In this document: positions 46,640-59,000 of the stretch, piece after piece
How the letters are laid out: every line of letters starts with the position of its first letter
How positions within the stretch are numbered: the first letter of the stretch is position 1
NCBI GenBank assembly: GCA_963853835.1
Contig: OY970826.1
Coordinates: forward strand, 77,308,929 to 77,372,928
Direction of reading: 5' to 3'
DNA from: Calendula officinalis
Taxonomy: Eukaryota > Streptophyta > Magnoliopsida > Asterales > Asteraceae
DNA length: 64,000 nucleotides
Program-made: the position numbers and the translations under genes
Notes under the pieces: model-generated
The model's input: only the letters and a program-made list of their open reading frames with translations
Told to the model about the DNA's origin: nothing
Database searches by the model: none

Positions 46640-47795
46640 TTGGACCTATATAATTATATATATGTGTGTTATATATAGTTATTGGTTGGTAGCTTTGTGT
46701 TCTCCTTCGTGAGAGCTATGCAACGGTATATACCGTGTCCAAAGTCGAGTTGTGGTGAATGAGATATCGACTCTCAAAGTAGGGTGTTTGATACAAGAAA
46801 TCTTGGAAGTGGGGGAAGTGGGAGAGTATCCCACATTGGAAAAATGACAAATCATTTGTTGGTTTATAAGGTTGGAAGTAGTATGGAAGATTAAATCCAT
46901 ATACATGGGTTTTACCCGCACGCCTACGCGCGGAAGTAGTATGCAAATAATTTGGACTGAGTTGCCCGAAATGGCTTGAATTCGTGTATGCCCGAGCGAC
47001 CTGCGGACACGAATGCAGCTCCGAAATTCCGGGCTCGTGCGGGTCAATTTTTGCACCTCATCGACACTGCAGTGTGCTCGTACTGATCAGTCTCATACTG
47101 ACCTCCTCTGTACTGACTGGTCAATACCGACCACCTCGGTACTGAGTTTTTCGACATGTACTGCGCTGCAGTACTGATCTGCAGTCTCATACTGACCTGC
47201 GCAGCAGGCAGTCTCATACTGACATTCCAATACTGAGTTCCTGCAGTCCAGCGCTGAACTGCAGTACTGATCTGCGCAACAGACTTCCAATACTGACCTC
47301 TCATACTGACCTCTCGGACTGACCTCCTGGACTGACCAGAAGGACTGAGCAGTTTCGAAATTTCAGCAGTAATTGTAGATTATTGTTTTGATTTCTTGTT
47401 TAATTGTATTGAATGCATTTAATGTTTTGATTAAACATCATTTGGCATTCTACACTATAAAAGGAGACCTTGGGTCTCATTTGTAGACACACCTTCTACA
47501 CCTACTTCTTCTACATCACAAGCTTTCTCTCTAGAAAACTCCCTCAATTTCGGTACTTGCTCTGGCTTGGATTATATCCGATAGTGTAAAACTACTCGGT
47601 TGTTTTACCCTGGTAAATAGACAACGAATCTATTTTAAGGGGATCATGAATTTCACGAGACTCAACCAAAACCTTGTACTTGTTTGTTCTATTTAGTTTG
47701 TTTCAATCTTTTGTAAAGGTTTTAGTCATTTTCCCAATTGTATTGTATTTTATTTAATGAAAATTGGTATTAGCTCCTACACGATTTAGGGTTGT
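46640..47795 (+). mobile_element. LTR-like insert in element C
   Basis: Between the Myb-like ORF and the Harbinger right end lies foreign sequence with an LTR layout: a U3-like part, a cluster of TACTGAY words (47066-47345), a strong TATA box (TATAAAAGG, 47456-47464), a CT-rich leader, and a T-rich polyadenylation-like region. After it GGTATTAGCTCCTACA resembles a damaged initiator-tRNA primer site, suggesting an LTR plus the start of an internal region. Neither exact ends nor a target duplication could be fixed. Confidence 0.5.
47066..47345 (+). repeat. TACTGAY motif cluster upstream of a TATA box
   Basis: About a dozen TACTG words, mostly TACTGAC or TACTGAT, plus three GGACTGA variants, all on the plus strand, within 280 bases and ending about 110 bases before the TATA box. 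Confidence 0.85.
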
Positions 47796-48269
47796 AGTTT
47801 TTAAATTTTTAGTATTTTTAATTTAATGTATTGTTATTTTTAATTTTAAGTATTGTATTTTTAATTTTATGTATTGTTATTTTAATTTAATGGAAGTTTA
47901 ATATTATGTTTATAAAATAAATAGAAATGAAATGATGAGATGATATGGAAAATAAAATGGTGTGGTGTGGTGTGGTGGGTATTTCCACCAAATGATGTGG
48001 TGTGGTGGTGGTGTGGTTGCTGAGGTGGCGATAATGTGACGGGAAAATTGGGTACCACATGTGGTACCCATACCTCATAGCCTTAGTGAACTATCGATTC
48101 CAATTTGTTTATAAAAATTAATTAACCAATTATAATTTGTTTTTAAAAATAAACTAATAAGTTTACAATTTTTTTTATATAAAAAGAGGCATACATATAA
48201 ATACGTAAGAAAGATTTTGATTCTTTTTATAAAAATTTATTATATAATTAAAACTGTGTGGATGTTATT

Positions 48270-48607
48270 TGTCAGTTTATGGGGTTTCATCTTAAAACCA
48301 ATTGGTTGTAAGAGGAGTAGCTCAGGACCCTTATAAGCACATTACCGGTTCATCTTTTGTCCAATATGGGACATCTAACCACGCCCCCTCACGTGTGGCG
48401 TCGTTTTTTTTCCACGCCTAACACGTGGATATTTATGGGTTACGTGGGTTCGTGTGGCCGTTTGACCAACTATGCGTGGACCTTGCTCTGATACCATGTC
48501 AGTTTATGGGGTTCCATCTTAAAATCAATTGGTTGTAAGAGGAGTAGCCTAGGACCTTATAAGCACATTACCGGTTCATCTTTTGTCTAATATGGGACAT
48601 CTCAACA
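48270..48607 (-). mobile_element. TRIM (miniature LTR retrotransposon)
   Basis: Two LTRs of about 111 bp (48270-48381 and 48497-48607, both starting TGTCAGTTTATGGGG on the plus strand) enclose about 115 bp. The minus strand holds a primer site TGGTATCAGAGC (48485-48496) next to the right LTR and a purine tract GAGGGGGCGTGG next to the left one. The exact TTATT duplication (48265-48269, 48608-48612) confirms insertion. No coding sequence, so it depends on other elements. Confidence 0.92.
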
Positions 48608-48706
48608 TTATTGATATATGAAATACCTATTTAATCTTAGTATATCCTTAGTGGATGTTATTGAAACTTTTGTTTTTTCAAGAGCTGAGAAATTTTTATT
48701 GACATC

Positions 48707-50760
48707 TGATAGATCGAAATACAATAAGATCAAGCTAATCCATGAATATTTAAGTGAGATTGAAGAATAAAGTGTGTGTGTTCTTGGTGTTTCACTATGT
48801 GTAAATTGAGAGAGAAAGATGGAGGAGTTTGTAGCTTTCAAATGATAATCCAATTAATGAGAGGAAAGCTTACACATTAAGTCAACATGATAGGTATTTA
48901 TACCTCCCTTCTAAACATGCTTAATTAATCACTAACTAAGCCTAATTACATTGTTTTATGTAACACCTCAAATTTTAATACAAAATATTTGCCCAAAATA
49001 AATCATTTTTCATAAATAGAAGAACTATCCCAAAATATGGATTTATAAAAACCTTTGGTATGAAAATCAGAGTATAAAGTTTGGTGTTACAAAATAGATC
49101 AAAACCAAAGATAAGCATAAATCCAATCTAAAGTTCTTCTACTCTCGGCCCCGCATCTCTATCCATGCGTACCTAAACCTTCGATCCCGAACCTGAGTAC
49201 ATAGCAAAACAAACAAGGAGTACGTGAGACAAAAACGTCTCGTGAGCTACATGGGTTTAGACCCGATAATAATTATAATCGTATGACATATAAACAACAT
49301 ATAAGTAAATCATCCATCTAACTAGTCACCCTATTGTGACTCTAACACTTTGCTTTCCTAGCAATCATATCTAGTTGTCGGGACATCCCCAACCAACTAG
49401 AACCACATTAACTCATTAACCGGGGATCCCCCGCATTAACAAGCTTCAAGGTAAAGGCAAGAGGGAATCGCCCAATCTACCTATACCTGCCTTACTCGCC
49501 GGACTACTTCCAGTTAGCAAGACTACTATCATGGAATGGGCCGATGGGGATCCGCCCAAATGCTCCCCATTCCATACCTCATGACCGGGGATCCCCCGCG
49601 TCATCACATCATCTCAACCTTACTATAACTCGACGGTTATATCAATCAAAGCCTTTAGCTATCACATCAATCATCAACAAGTTAGTTACCTATATTCAAC
49701 AATATGCAACTAACTATATTTGCTAAATTCTACACAATTATCAAAATAGACTCGACATATATAATAACAAGTATTTTCATGGCTATGTACTCAATAAAGT
49801 CCACACGTACTCACCTTAGAAATCTAGTGCTCCAACCATATTCTTTCCGCCGGTTTCCTCGTTCCAACAATTCGGTCAAACTCCAAGACTTCACCGGAAG
49901 CCTAATTTAACAATCATACAATGTTCAACATCTCATACTACCAATAATGCATCCATTAATCACTAGATACCATCAACTAACACTTTCCCCCAATTATGGT
50001 GATTTACCAAACCCTAGGTTTAACCAACCCTTATGATTCTTACTAATCATAATCATACACTTGTTTCCTTTGTTAATATATCATCTATTAAGTGTTTACA
50101 TCATTTATTCACCATAAACCCTAACCCCCAATAACTAGGGTTTCAACCCAACCATCAAAATACATAGATCTAAAGCTACAAAGATCAAGGAGTGAAGATA
50201 TACCTTTAATCTTCACTTAGGAGTGAAATCTACCAAAGATTTGAGAAGAAATCAACCAAAATCTGCACTTGAGCTCCAAAATCGCCAAAGGGAAAAACTA
50301 GGGTTTTCTATTTCATTAAATGAGCCAAAACCCGAATTTATTGCAGACGACAGGACTTCACGACGCGAACCAGTTCGCGTCGCTAACTCTGCATGTCGTA
50401 CACATACTTAGCGATCGTTATCTCATCGCGAATTACTTCACGTTTTAAATCAAAATCTCTGGCCCGACTTCACGAACGCGAACTACTTCGCGTCGTGAAC
50501 TTCTCATGCAGCCAGGCTGCACTTTTTCAACTTTGTCTCGACCCGGTTTCGCCCATAACTTCTTCATACGGTCTCCAAACGACACGAAACCAATTCCTAC
50601 GTTCTTTAAACGATTTATCCTTAATTATCATATTTTTGTACAATTTATTTATTTACAAATTTCGGGTCGTTACATTTTAGGCATATGACTAGTTTATCAT
50701 TTAGACAATGTTACACAACTAGTCCCTATACTATTTGATACAACATATTTAATCCTAACA
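48707..50760 (-). repeat. Copia-2 3' LTR, split by a solo LTR
   Basis: On the minus strand it starts TGTTAGGATTAAATATG at 50760, is interrupted at 50674-48959, and ends CGATCTATCA at 48707. A GGTATAAATACC TATA element lies at 48893-48904. The same LTR family forms the solo LTR at 19534-23591. Its own sequence is about 340 bp. Confidence 0.85.
48959..50674 (-). mobile_element. Solo LTR A (Gypsy-like)
   Basis: Plus-strand ends TGTAACACC and GTTACA, 1,716 bp, with an exact TTTTA duplication (48954-48958, 50675-50679). No internal retroelement region adjoins. The polarity is inferred from likeness, on the complementary strand, to the TGTAACATCCC start of solo LTR B. It contains CpG-rich palindromes at 50361-50382 and 50469-50499. 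Confidence 0.85.
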
Positions 50761-50771
50761 ATCTCCCCTTT

Positions 50772-51696
50772 GTATCAATAGTTTGGATAGCATGTTCTTG
50801 AAGTCTTCTTTCTGAGCAAAATCTGAAACTAGAATATCCGTTGAGTAGTTTTAATGAAGAATCAGCTTCAGATTTTGATAATCAGATAAAATATAACTTT
50901 TAATCGGCTTTTCAAACCAATAAAAAGTAACTCAGAAGATTTCATGAAGTCTTGACTTAATCTGTCTTTATCATTATCTAATCTCCCTCTTTTTGAGCTT
51001 TAGAACTACATCCCTGTCTTCCTTCAAACGAGTATATTTAAAAATTTAAAAATTCTGGAAATGAAACATCTATTTGGTAAGGATTTGACTGGGATTTAGA
51101 AATGTTGGAGATTTAATTTTGGATAGAGGTTTGTATTATGAAAAGAATGATTTGAATGTTAAAGATTTTGGATGTGTGTGTATGAATGTTTGTATATAGG
51201 AAAGAATGATATATACATTTAAGATTTGAATGAATGTGGATAATTTGTATTTTGTATGATACAAAAGATTTGAACAATTTTGCTTTTGTATGGATATGGT
51301 TGTTATAGAATTTGGAAAGAAGATTTATACGATTAGATTTTGGATGGATATGAATGTGTATTTGTGGTTTGGAAAGAATGATTTGTCAGTTTAAGATTTG
51401 TAACGGAAATGTTGAGAATTTGTGAGAAATTTCTGAAAATGAGTCGGTTTCTTTTTCTTCACAAATTATTTCATGTAAATCGATGAAAAATGTAGACCCA
51501 TAAATAGATAGAGTTGTTTGTAGCGGAAGTCTTTTCTCGAAGTTGTGGCTTTATCGATTTATGATCATTGATAATTGTTGTCGAGAGAAAAATGTGGATA
51601 AGATTTGCGCTCCCCTCAAACAAACAATTATTCTTCAACAAATCTTCTTCAGTTTCTTGTTTACTCCCCCTTAAACGGTGCATATGTCTTCTAAAC
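50772..51696 (-). other. Copia-2 3' region, proximal part
   Basis: Non-coding part of Copia-2 between its 3' LTR and solo LTR B. It is rich in imperfect repeats of GGAAAGAATGATTTG/GAATGTGTATTTG phrases (51060-51420). No ORF supported. Confidence 0.5.
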
Positions 51697-53829
51697 TGTA
51701 ACATCCCAAAACCCGGCCTAGTAGTTTATTGACCTTAAGGTATCTTATTAAATGATTATCTGATTAAATACTTAGTTAATTTAATTAGCTGCTGTCTGTT
51801 GCGGTATTTTAACCAAGGGGTTAAAATACCCGACTTGTGTTATATTTGGAATGAAAACGTGATTTTTATATCTTTGGTTTCCTTGTTAAATATCGTTTCC
51901 GGAAATACTCTCGTTTTTAAAATTGGAGTCCGTTTACTATTTTAAATTAATTAATTACGAAAGGGACTTTTCAGACGTATACTGAAAAAACTAGATTTTG
52001 AATTGTGGGTGGGCCCCACCCACCCTCTTTGGACGGTTTTGGGGATAAGGGAGGGTAAACCCTTATCCCTTTCTACACTATTCCATTGCTTCACTAGTTC
52101 AAGTTTTCCTCTCTAAATTCTTGGTGTTCTTGAGCTTAATTTTTAGTGAATCTTTGTGCAAACTTGTTGTTCTTGTCTAAAATTCGTGTAGAAGCAAGCC
52201 TTGTGGTAAGTCCTTGTTTTCCTTGACCTTGTTCTTGTAGCTCTTATTTTCTTGGTTGAACTAGGGTTTAAGAATCATAGAGTTTTGTTGGTGAATCTTC
52301 CTATAGATGTGATTTCATGTGTTTATGCAAGTTTTTACATCATTTGTATGGTGGATTGTTGAAGGAATACAAGATTTGGTGAAAATCACCTTCAACCTCC
52401 ATTAATGGTGGATGTTGAAGGTGGGTTTTGATGAATTTTGGATTTCTTGAGTTTTGAATGGATAGAATTGTTTATTAGGTTGTGAAATCATGTTTGGTAA
52501 GTTATGGATGTTAAAAATCTAGTATTGATTAATTGGTGAAGTAATTTAACTAGTGTTTGAATGATTTTGTCAAAATGGTGATCTAGTGATTATGCAAGTA
52601 TGTTACTTGGAATTGTGATAGTTGTCAACTTGGTGGAATTGCTAAATGATTGTGAATTGCTAGTATAAAGGTTAATTGCTAGCTGATGGAAATGTGGGAG
52701 TGTTAGGATCATGTTCGGGTTTTTGGCCCGTTTGGGTCAACTAGTTGTGAATACTTGCTAAATGGTCAAAATGGTCAATTGTATTGATGAAGGAAATTGT
52801 GCTAGTTGGAAATGTCATAAAATGTGCATTTTATGAGTCTTGTGTGGTTAGTTGTTGAAATTGATGATTTTGACAATTCGGTGGATTATCACTAACTCGG
52901 TATATTGTTGACAGGAACCGGGAAGGATACTCAGTGATACTAGCTCGCTGAGTTAAGGAATCGGAGGTTTAAAGGTGAGTGGATTCGACCTACAACTCGG
53001 GTTTCGGTTTATTCGTTTGGTATTGGCATATTGTGAAAAATCGCAGGAAATTACCAGACAAGAGAAGTTCACGGCGTGAACTTCTCTTCGCGATCCTGAA
53101 GTCGGTCCAGCTAAGTTGTTGATTCATCGCGAAGTAGTTCACGATCAGAGTTCACGTCGTGAACTCTAGTTCGCGATCGTGAACTGGAGTTCGCGATCGG
53201 GAACTCTGTTGTGACATTTTTCGCGGTGTTTTTCGTAGCTAGTCTACTTGTTATGTATGCCTAGTGTTAGGGAATACCATACATGACTATGTGCACAATC
53301 GGGACGAGGTCGGTGTCGGATGGATAACGGCTGGGCACAGTGTATCGACTAATAGGGTATCCGACCTTACCTGTATGCGTTACATGGTTAAGGGGAGGGA
53401 GTTGCCCGGGTGTTGGATACAAAACGCTATCGGTTACCGTGGTTTTGGCCGACCATGGTTTAAGGCCCGCAAAGCCACCGATCCTCTCAAATAAGTGATT
53501 ACCTAACCGGAGATGTTCTTTACCTTCCGTGTTTAAGTGTTTAGTGTAGTTGGTAGTGTTAGGAATTCATTCACTTAGCTTTTGTGCTAATCCCTCCCTT
53601 ATTGACACATTTCAGGTTGGATGGCTTGAACGGGTCGGGCTTGGACGGGAAGTTTGACCATGCTTAAATTATATGTTTTGTAAAATGAGCCGTGTTTAGT
53701 AATACCGTCTTTTTAACTAACTTTGGTTGTAATATTTTATGGGACCACGTTTTGTAAACCTAACTAACTAGATGCTTCCGTACTTAGACTAATACTTAAT
53801 TGCCTTTCAAACAAAAATGCGGTGTTACA
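51697..53829 (+). mobile_element. Solo LTR B (Gypsy-like)
   Basis: Ends TGTAACATCCC and GTGTTACA, 2,133 bp, with an exact TAAAC duplication (51692-51696, 53830-53834). It contains hairpin-forming GAAGTTCACG/CGTGAACTTC and TTCGCGATCGTGAAC repeats at 53061-53200. The 76-codon frame at 53264-53494 within it has no recognised relative and is not called a gene. Confidence 0.88.
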
Positions 53830-56022
53830 TAAACGCGGAGTAAACTGAGCTAATATATTCTCTTAAGTCTTGTAAGCATTTTACTTCATAAACTGAACTT
53901 CTTAGTAAATTTTCTCCCCCTCATGATGATTAAGATTTATCGGAATCATCATGAAAAATGTGAAGTTCGTCGAGGTGAAATGAAGAAAATCTTCGAAGCC
54001 CGTGGATACAAAATGTGAAGAAGAATGATATATTCATATTTTGAATGAATCAATATACATCACATTGTATCATCGAAAACCGAACCTATGTTGATGATGT
54101 AGATATCCGATCAAATCGTTTGGCATTTAATCTCAATGATCGAATCAAATAGGGCAAACCAGGATCACATAGATTACCCGTTGACACAACAGTTACACAA
54201 ACTGTGTGACCCACGTTCAGTATTGGAATAGATGATAGCACTGGTAGGATTTTCATTCAATCATCGTGGAATACCAAGAATGTTGGTATCACTATAAATG
54301 TTCCAGCTTTATCACAAAGATAAGCTTGGTATTATGCCTTGTGTCCTAAAAATGTATTTCGGTTCTAGACTCAATTAGTGGACAAACGAAGGAGAGGACT
54401 GGAGAGGCTTGTCCTCTATTTCAATATCAACAATCTCCAAGCGAGATGTCGATAGCATATGAGATAGTCTCTGTGGAAATGAAACAAGTACTTTTTAAGA
54501 AATACTTGAGTAGCTGGGGGGTTGTGCATTGTATCACTGGGTCCATGATGTCTATTTCAATATCAGAGAGCAACACATGCAATCTGAAAGAGACGTGGCT
54601 ACCCGGCTTTTAACAGTTTGGAAAGGGTTTTTCGTTTTATTTAACCATGTCACACCCTCCTCACTCAAGCTAACTATTTCATTTTTCGACTACTCCCTCA
54701 TTTCATTGTACCATGTTTAGCTGAATTGCACCCCATACTACATTCCCCCTCTCAAATTTTATCTCAGCGCACCCCAATCAAGATCCCGTGATGCTTGATT
54801 CTGCTCACCTAGACCTATGTACCCTTACATATTGTCCTATATTGTAGGTGGCTCCTGGGGAAGATCAAGCCGGTTATAGCAAATCATAGGATTAATTTGA
54901 GAGTGAACTATAACGCTCATGTGCAAATTATCAGCATATATGATGTTACTTTTTAAGAATAACATGGATTTGTCATCGGAAAAGTATGTGTTTCCGGCAT
55001 AAGTTGTTGCCTTTATGATATAAAAGATTAGGCACAGCAACTTGAACAAATTAGGTAAAACCGGACTCACATAGAGTATCCGTTAACACACTGTATGTAT
55101 CGGTAGCTGTTTTCACAACTGTTGAGTCAAATGTGTGACCTGCGTTTAGAGTTGGCGTGATTTTAGCTCTAGCAGGACTTCCACTCAATCCTCGTGAAAC
55201 ACCAGATCGTGATGCCACTATGAGTGTTCCGATGAATACACGGAGATTCATATATAAAAGTGTATGTGTCCTATATTGGAAATATTTGTCGGTGAGATCT
55301 AGACACATTGTGCATTCAATTTAAGACGTAACCCGGGGCAGAAGGTTAATTATTTTAATACCAACATAATCCAAATGAGTTGTCGATAGATTATGTGCTA
55401 CGTCCCCTGATGAATTGAAACATATTCCTATTGAGAGGAATCTGAGTGGTTGGTGGTGGAGTGCAAATGCTTGACTGGGCCAGTTAAGTCTGGTGAATCA
55501 TTCAACACATGAATGATCACAAATTTATGAGGTTGCCCGGTTTATTGTCAGTTTGGATGCACTCAAAGGTGTGTTTTCTTGATATTATCATGTTTTCACA
55601 TCACCTTGCACTCACCTAAATCTATACCCTAGACTTATACCCTCGCATTTACCAATTTTGGCTAAAAAGTATTTCCCTTGGAAGGTTAGGCCGGATCTGG
55701 CAAACCATAGGAAGGTATTGTCGTTTGATAAAAAAAAATGTATCATTAAAAAAAATTCAAACGGGTATAGAAATATTGAGATAGAAAGTTTCTCCCCCTG
55801 GAAATACTAATTCTCCTCCTAGAATTAATATTTCTCCCCCTCGACAAAATAAAGGTAATGAAAAATATACAGTTTAAGAGGAGTGGGAAAGAGTGTTTAC
55901 ATTTATGTGAAAATCTGGTTAAGAGCGGGTTTCAAACTGATGTACTTGAAAGCCATTATTTTGAAAAGCGAGTTATACACTGAATTATGTATAAGTCATT
56001 GTTTTGTGATAAATAAAATGGT
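53830..56022 (-). other. Copia-2 3' region with an internal duplication and several purine tracts
   Basis: No ORF supported. A block beginning near 54140 recurs, diverged, from near 55045 (shared phrases: CACATAGA, ATCCGTT/ACCCGTTGACACA, TGTGTGACC, CACTATRARTGTTCC). On the minus strand polypurine tracts of the form GGGGGAGAAA occur at about 53921, 55790 and 55835. Repeated polypurine tracts before the 3' LTR are a known trait of Sireviruses. Confidence 0.6.
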
Positions 56023-59000
56023 TTAAGCTTTTAGATTAAGCATACCAAGTTTAGACACAAGAAAGTTAAAACGTTTTTCGTCTAATGCTTTGGTAAACAA
56101 ATCAGCTAATTGATAATCAGTGGAAACAAAGTACAATTCCACATTACCATGTTCAACATGATCTTTTATAAAATGATATCGAAGATCAATATGTTTAGTT
56201 TTGAAATGTTGAACATGATTGCATGAAATTGCAATTGCACTTCGAGAATCACAATATAAAGGAATACGACTGTATGAAAAGCCGTAATCTTTTAATTGTG
56301 ATTGCATCCAAATTACCTGGGATAAGTAGCTTGCAGCAGCAACATATTCTGCCTCTGCAGTTGAAAGAGACACGCAATTTTGCTTTCGTGAAGACCAGCT
56401 CACCAATTTATCTCCCATAAATTGAACACTGCCAGACGTACTCTTTCGATCCAACATGCATCCAGCATGATCAGCATCAGAAAATGCAGTCAAGTCAAAA
56501 GAAGTTTCTTTAGGATACCAGAGACCAAGATCTCAAGTGCCCTTCAGATAACGAAATATTCGTTTGACCACTTGAAGATGGGATTCTTTAGGAGCTGCCT
56601 GATACCGAGCACATATGCAAGTAGAGAACATAATGTCTGGTCGACTCGAATTCAGATATAACAAGGATCCGATCATCCCCCGATAATGGGTAATATCAAC
56701 AAGTTTGCCATCTGGATCAGCATGCAATTTAGAACCAGGCGACATCGGCGTCAGAATTGGTTTACAATCATCCATAAGATATTTCTTCAATAAATCAGTG
56801 ATATACTTGGATTGATTGATGAAGATCCCGGTAGGTAATTGGCTAACTTGAAGACCAAGAAAGAAATTCATTTCACCCATCATGCTCATCTTAAAACGTT
56901 TAACCATAAGAGCAGAGAACTTCTTGCAATATTTGGGATTTGTAGAACCAAAAATGATATCATCGACATAAATTTGAATAAGAACGATGTCTTCCCCTTG
57001 ACGTTTGATGAAGAGAGTTGTGTCCACTTTCCCTTTAGAAAACTAGACTCAACTAAGATTTTGGATAATACATCATACCACGCCCTAGGAGCTTGTTTTA
57101 AACCGTACAAAGCATTGTCGAGAATATAAACATGATTAGGCATGTGTGGATCTACAAAACCTTCGGGTTGATGAACGAACACTTCTTCTTTGAGAATGCC
57201 ATTTAAAAATGCAGTTTTACATCCATTTGATAGATAGTAAAATTCTTATGTGCTGCATATGCCAAGAATATTCGAATGGCTTCTGTTCGGGAAACATGAG
57301 CAAAAGTTTCTTCAAAATCAATGCCTTCCTGCTGAGCATATCCTTTTGCAACTAGACGTGCTTTGTTACGAATTACAATTCCATTTTCATCCTTCTTGTT
57401 TTTGAAAATCCACTTTGTACCAATAACAGATTTGCCAGGAGGTTTTGGAACAAGACGCCAAACTTTTAATCTTTCAAATTGATTTATTTCTTCTTGCATA
57501 GCAAGAATCCAGTCTGGGTCGGAGAGAGCTTCACTGACCTTCTTAGGTTCATTCGAGCTTAAAAATGCAGTAAACTGACATTCATCAGCAGTAGCTCGAC
57601 GGGTTTGAACAGAAGATTCAGGATCACCGATTATCTGATGTAAAGGATGCTCTCTTGTCCATTTAAGAGAATGAGGAAGTGGAAGTTGACCTGGATTGAG
57701 ATTTGAGGTATCAGTGAATTCAGGATGAGGAATTATTGCAGTTTGAATAGTTGATGTAGACGGTGGAGGATCAACCCGTTTAACGTTAAATTTGGAAAAA
57801 TCAATCACCAAAGGTGGAAGTTGAGCTGGTACTAAAGATAAATCTAAAGAAGTAGTAGCTTGACCAGAAGGTGATGATTGACTATTCGTGGGTGGGGAAT
57901 TGTCCGGAGACGATTGATGTGGCAAAAGTGAGGAATTTTCCGGAGATGAGGTGGTTTCATTTTGTGGAACAGAAGGTGAAGGAGAAAAATCGTTAATTGG
58001 AGTAGCAGAAGTAAGAGAAGGAGAATCCGTTGAACTTGAATTATGAATATCAGGTACAGAAATAGATTGAACTTCAGCTACTGTTGGAAATGGAATGCCA
58101 GCCTCCTCAAGTAAAGTATGTCGAATATTATGATAATCATCATAAAAATGTCAAAATAAGATATCTAAGTCATTTTCAGATGTAGAAGGCGACGACGAAG
58201 GTGAAGGAATTTCAACAGTTGAAGTTAACGAATCGATAGGAAAGGTTTCATCAAAATTAACGTTAACACTTTCTCTAATCATCCGTTTTGACCGATTATA
58301 TACTCTATAAGAAGCGGATTCTCTTGAATATCCCACAAAGATTCATTCATCAGCTTTTTCATCAATTTATTCAATTTATCTTTATCATTCAGGATGAAAC
58401 ACCGACTCCCAAAAACATGTAAAAATTTAACATTTGGAATGCGATTATTGATCAGTTCATAGGGAGTTTTGTTGTATGCTTTGTTGATGATTGAACGATT
58501 TTGAGTGAAACACGCTGTACTTATGGCTTCTGCCCAAATAGATAATGGGAGTTTAGAATATGAAAGAATGGTACGAGCAGCTTCAACTAGAGTACGATTT
58601 CTTCGTTCAACAACCCCATTTTGTTGAGGTGTTCTGGCAGCGGAAAATTGATGGGTTATTCCAACTGAGTCAAGAAAAGAATCTAAAACTTGATTTTTAA
58701 ATTCAGTTCCATTATTAGTACGAATGGTATGAACTTTTAAATCTAAATTTGTTTGAGTTTTCTTTATGAAGGAGATGATGATATTAGTAACTTCATCTTT
58801 TGTACGCAAGAAATGAACCCATGTGTATCGAGAATAATCATCAACAATCACCAACACATACCGTTTGCCTGCTAAAGATTGAACGCTCATGGGTCCACAT
58901 AAGTCCATGTGAAGTAAATCAAGCGGTTTTGAAGTACTTTGAACTGGTTTAGACTTATGAGGCTTCTTTGTCATTTTGCCCATCTCGCACGAAGAACAAA

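Larger units (their letters stand above)
45052..48082 (+). mobile_element. PIF/Harbinger element C, ORF1-only, with an insert
   Basis: The left end GGCTCGGTATAGG and inverted right end GGCTATGAGGTATGG are flanked by TTA (45049-45051, 48083-48085). The left subterminal CACGGCGTGGC words and the right GGTGT runs plus GGTATTTCCACCAAATG match element B, so B and C share both ends. C carries the Myb-like ORF instead of the transposase. About 1.1 kb between the ORF and the right end is a separate LTR-like insert. Confidence 0.82.

Noticed and set aside
47044..47304. 86-codon minus-strand ORF at 47 kb
   Set aside because: Produced by the TACTGAY repeats read backwards (CQYET/DQY repeats). No start context or homologue.
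53264..53494. 76-codon ORF as a host gene
   Set aside because: Lies wholly inside solo LTR B with an exact target duplication; no recognised domain.
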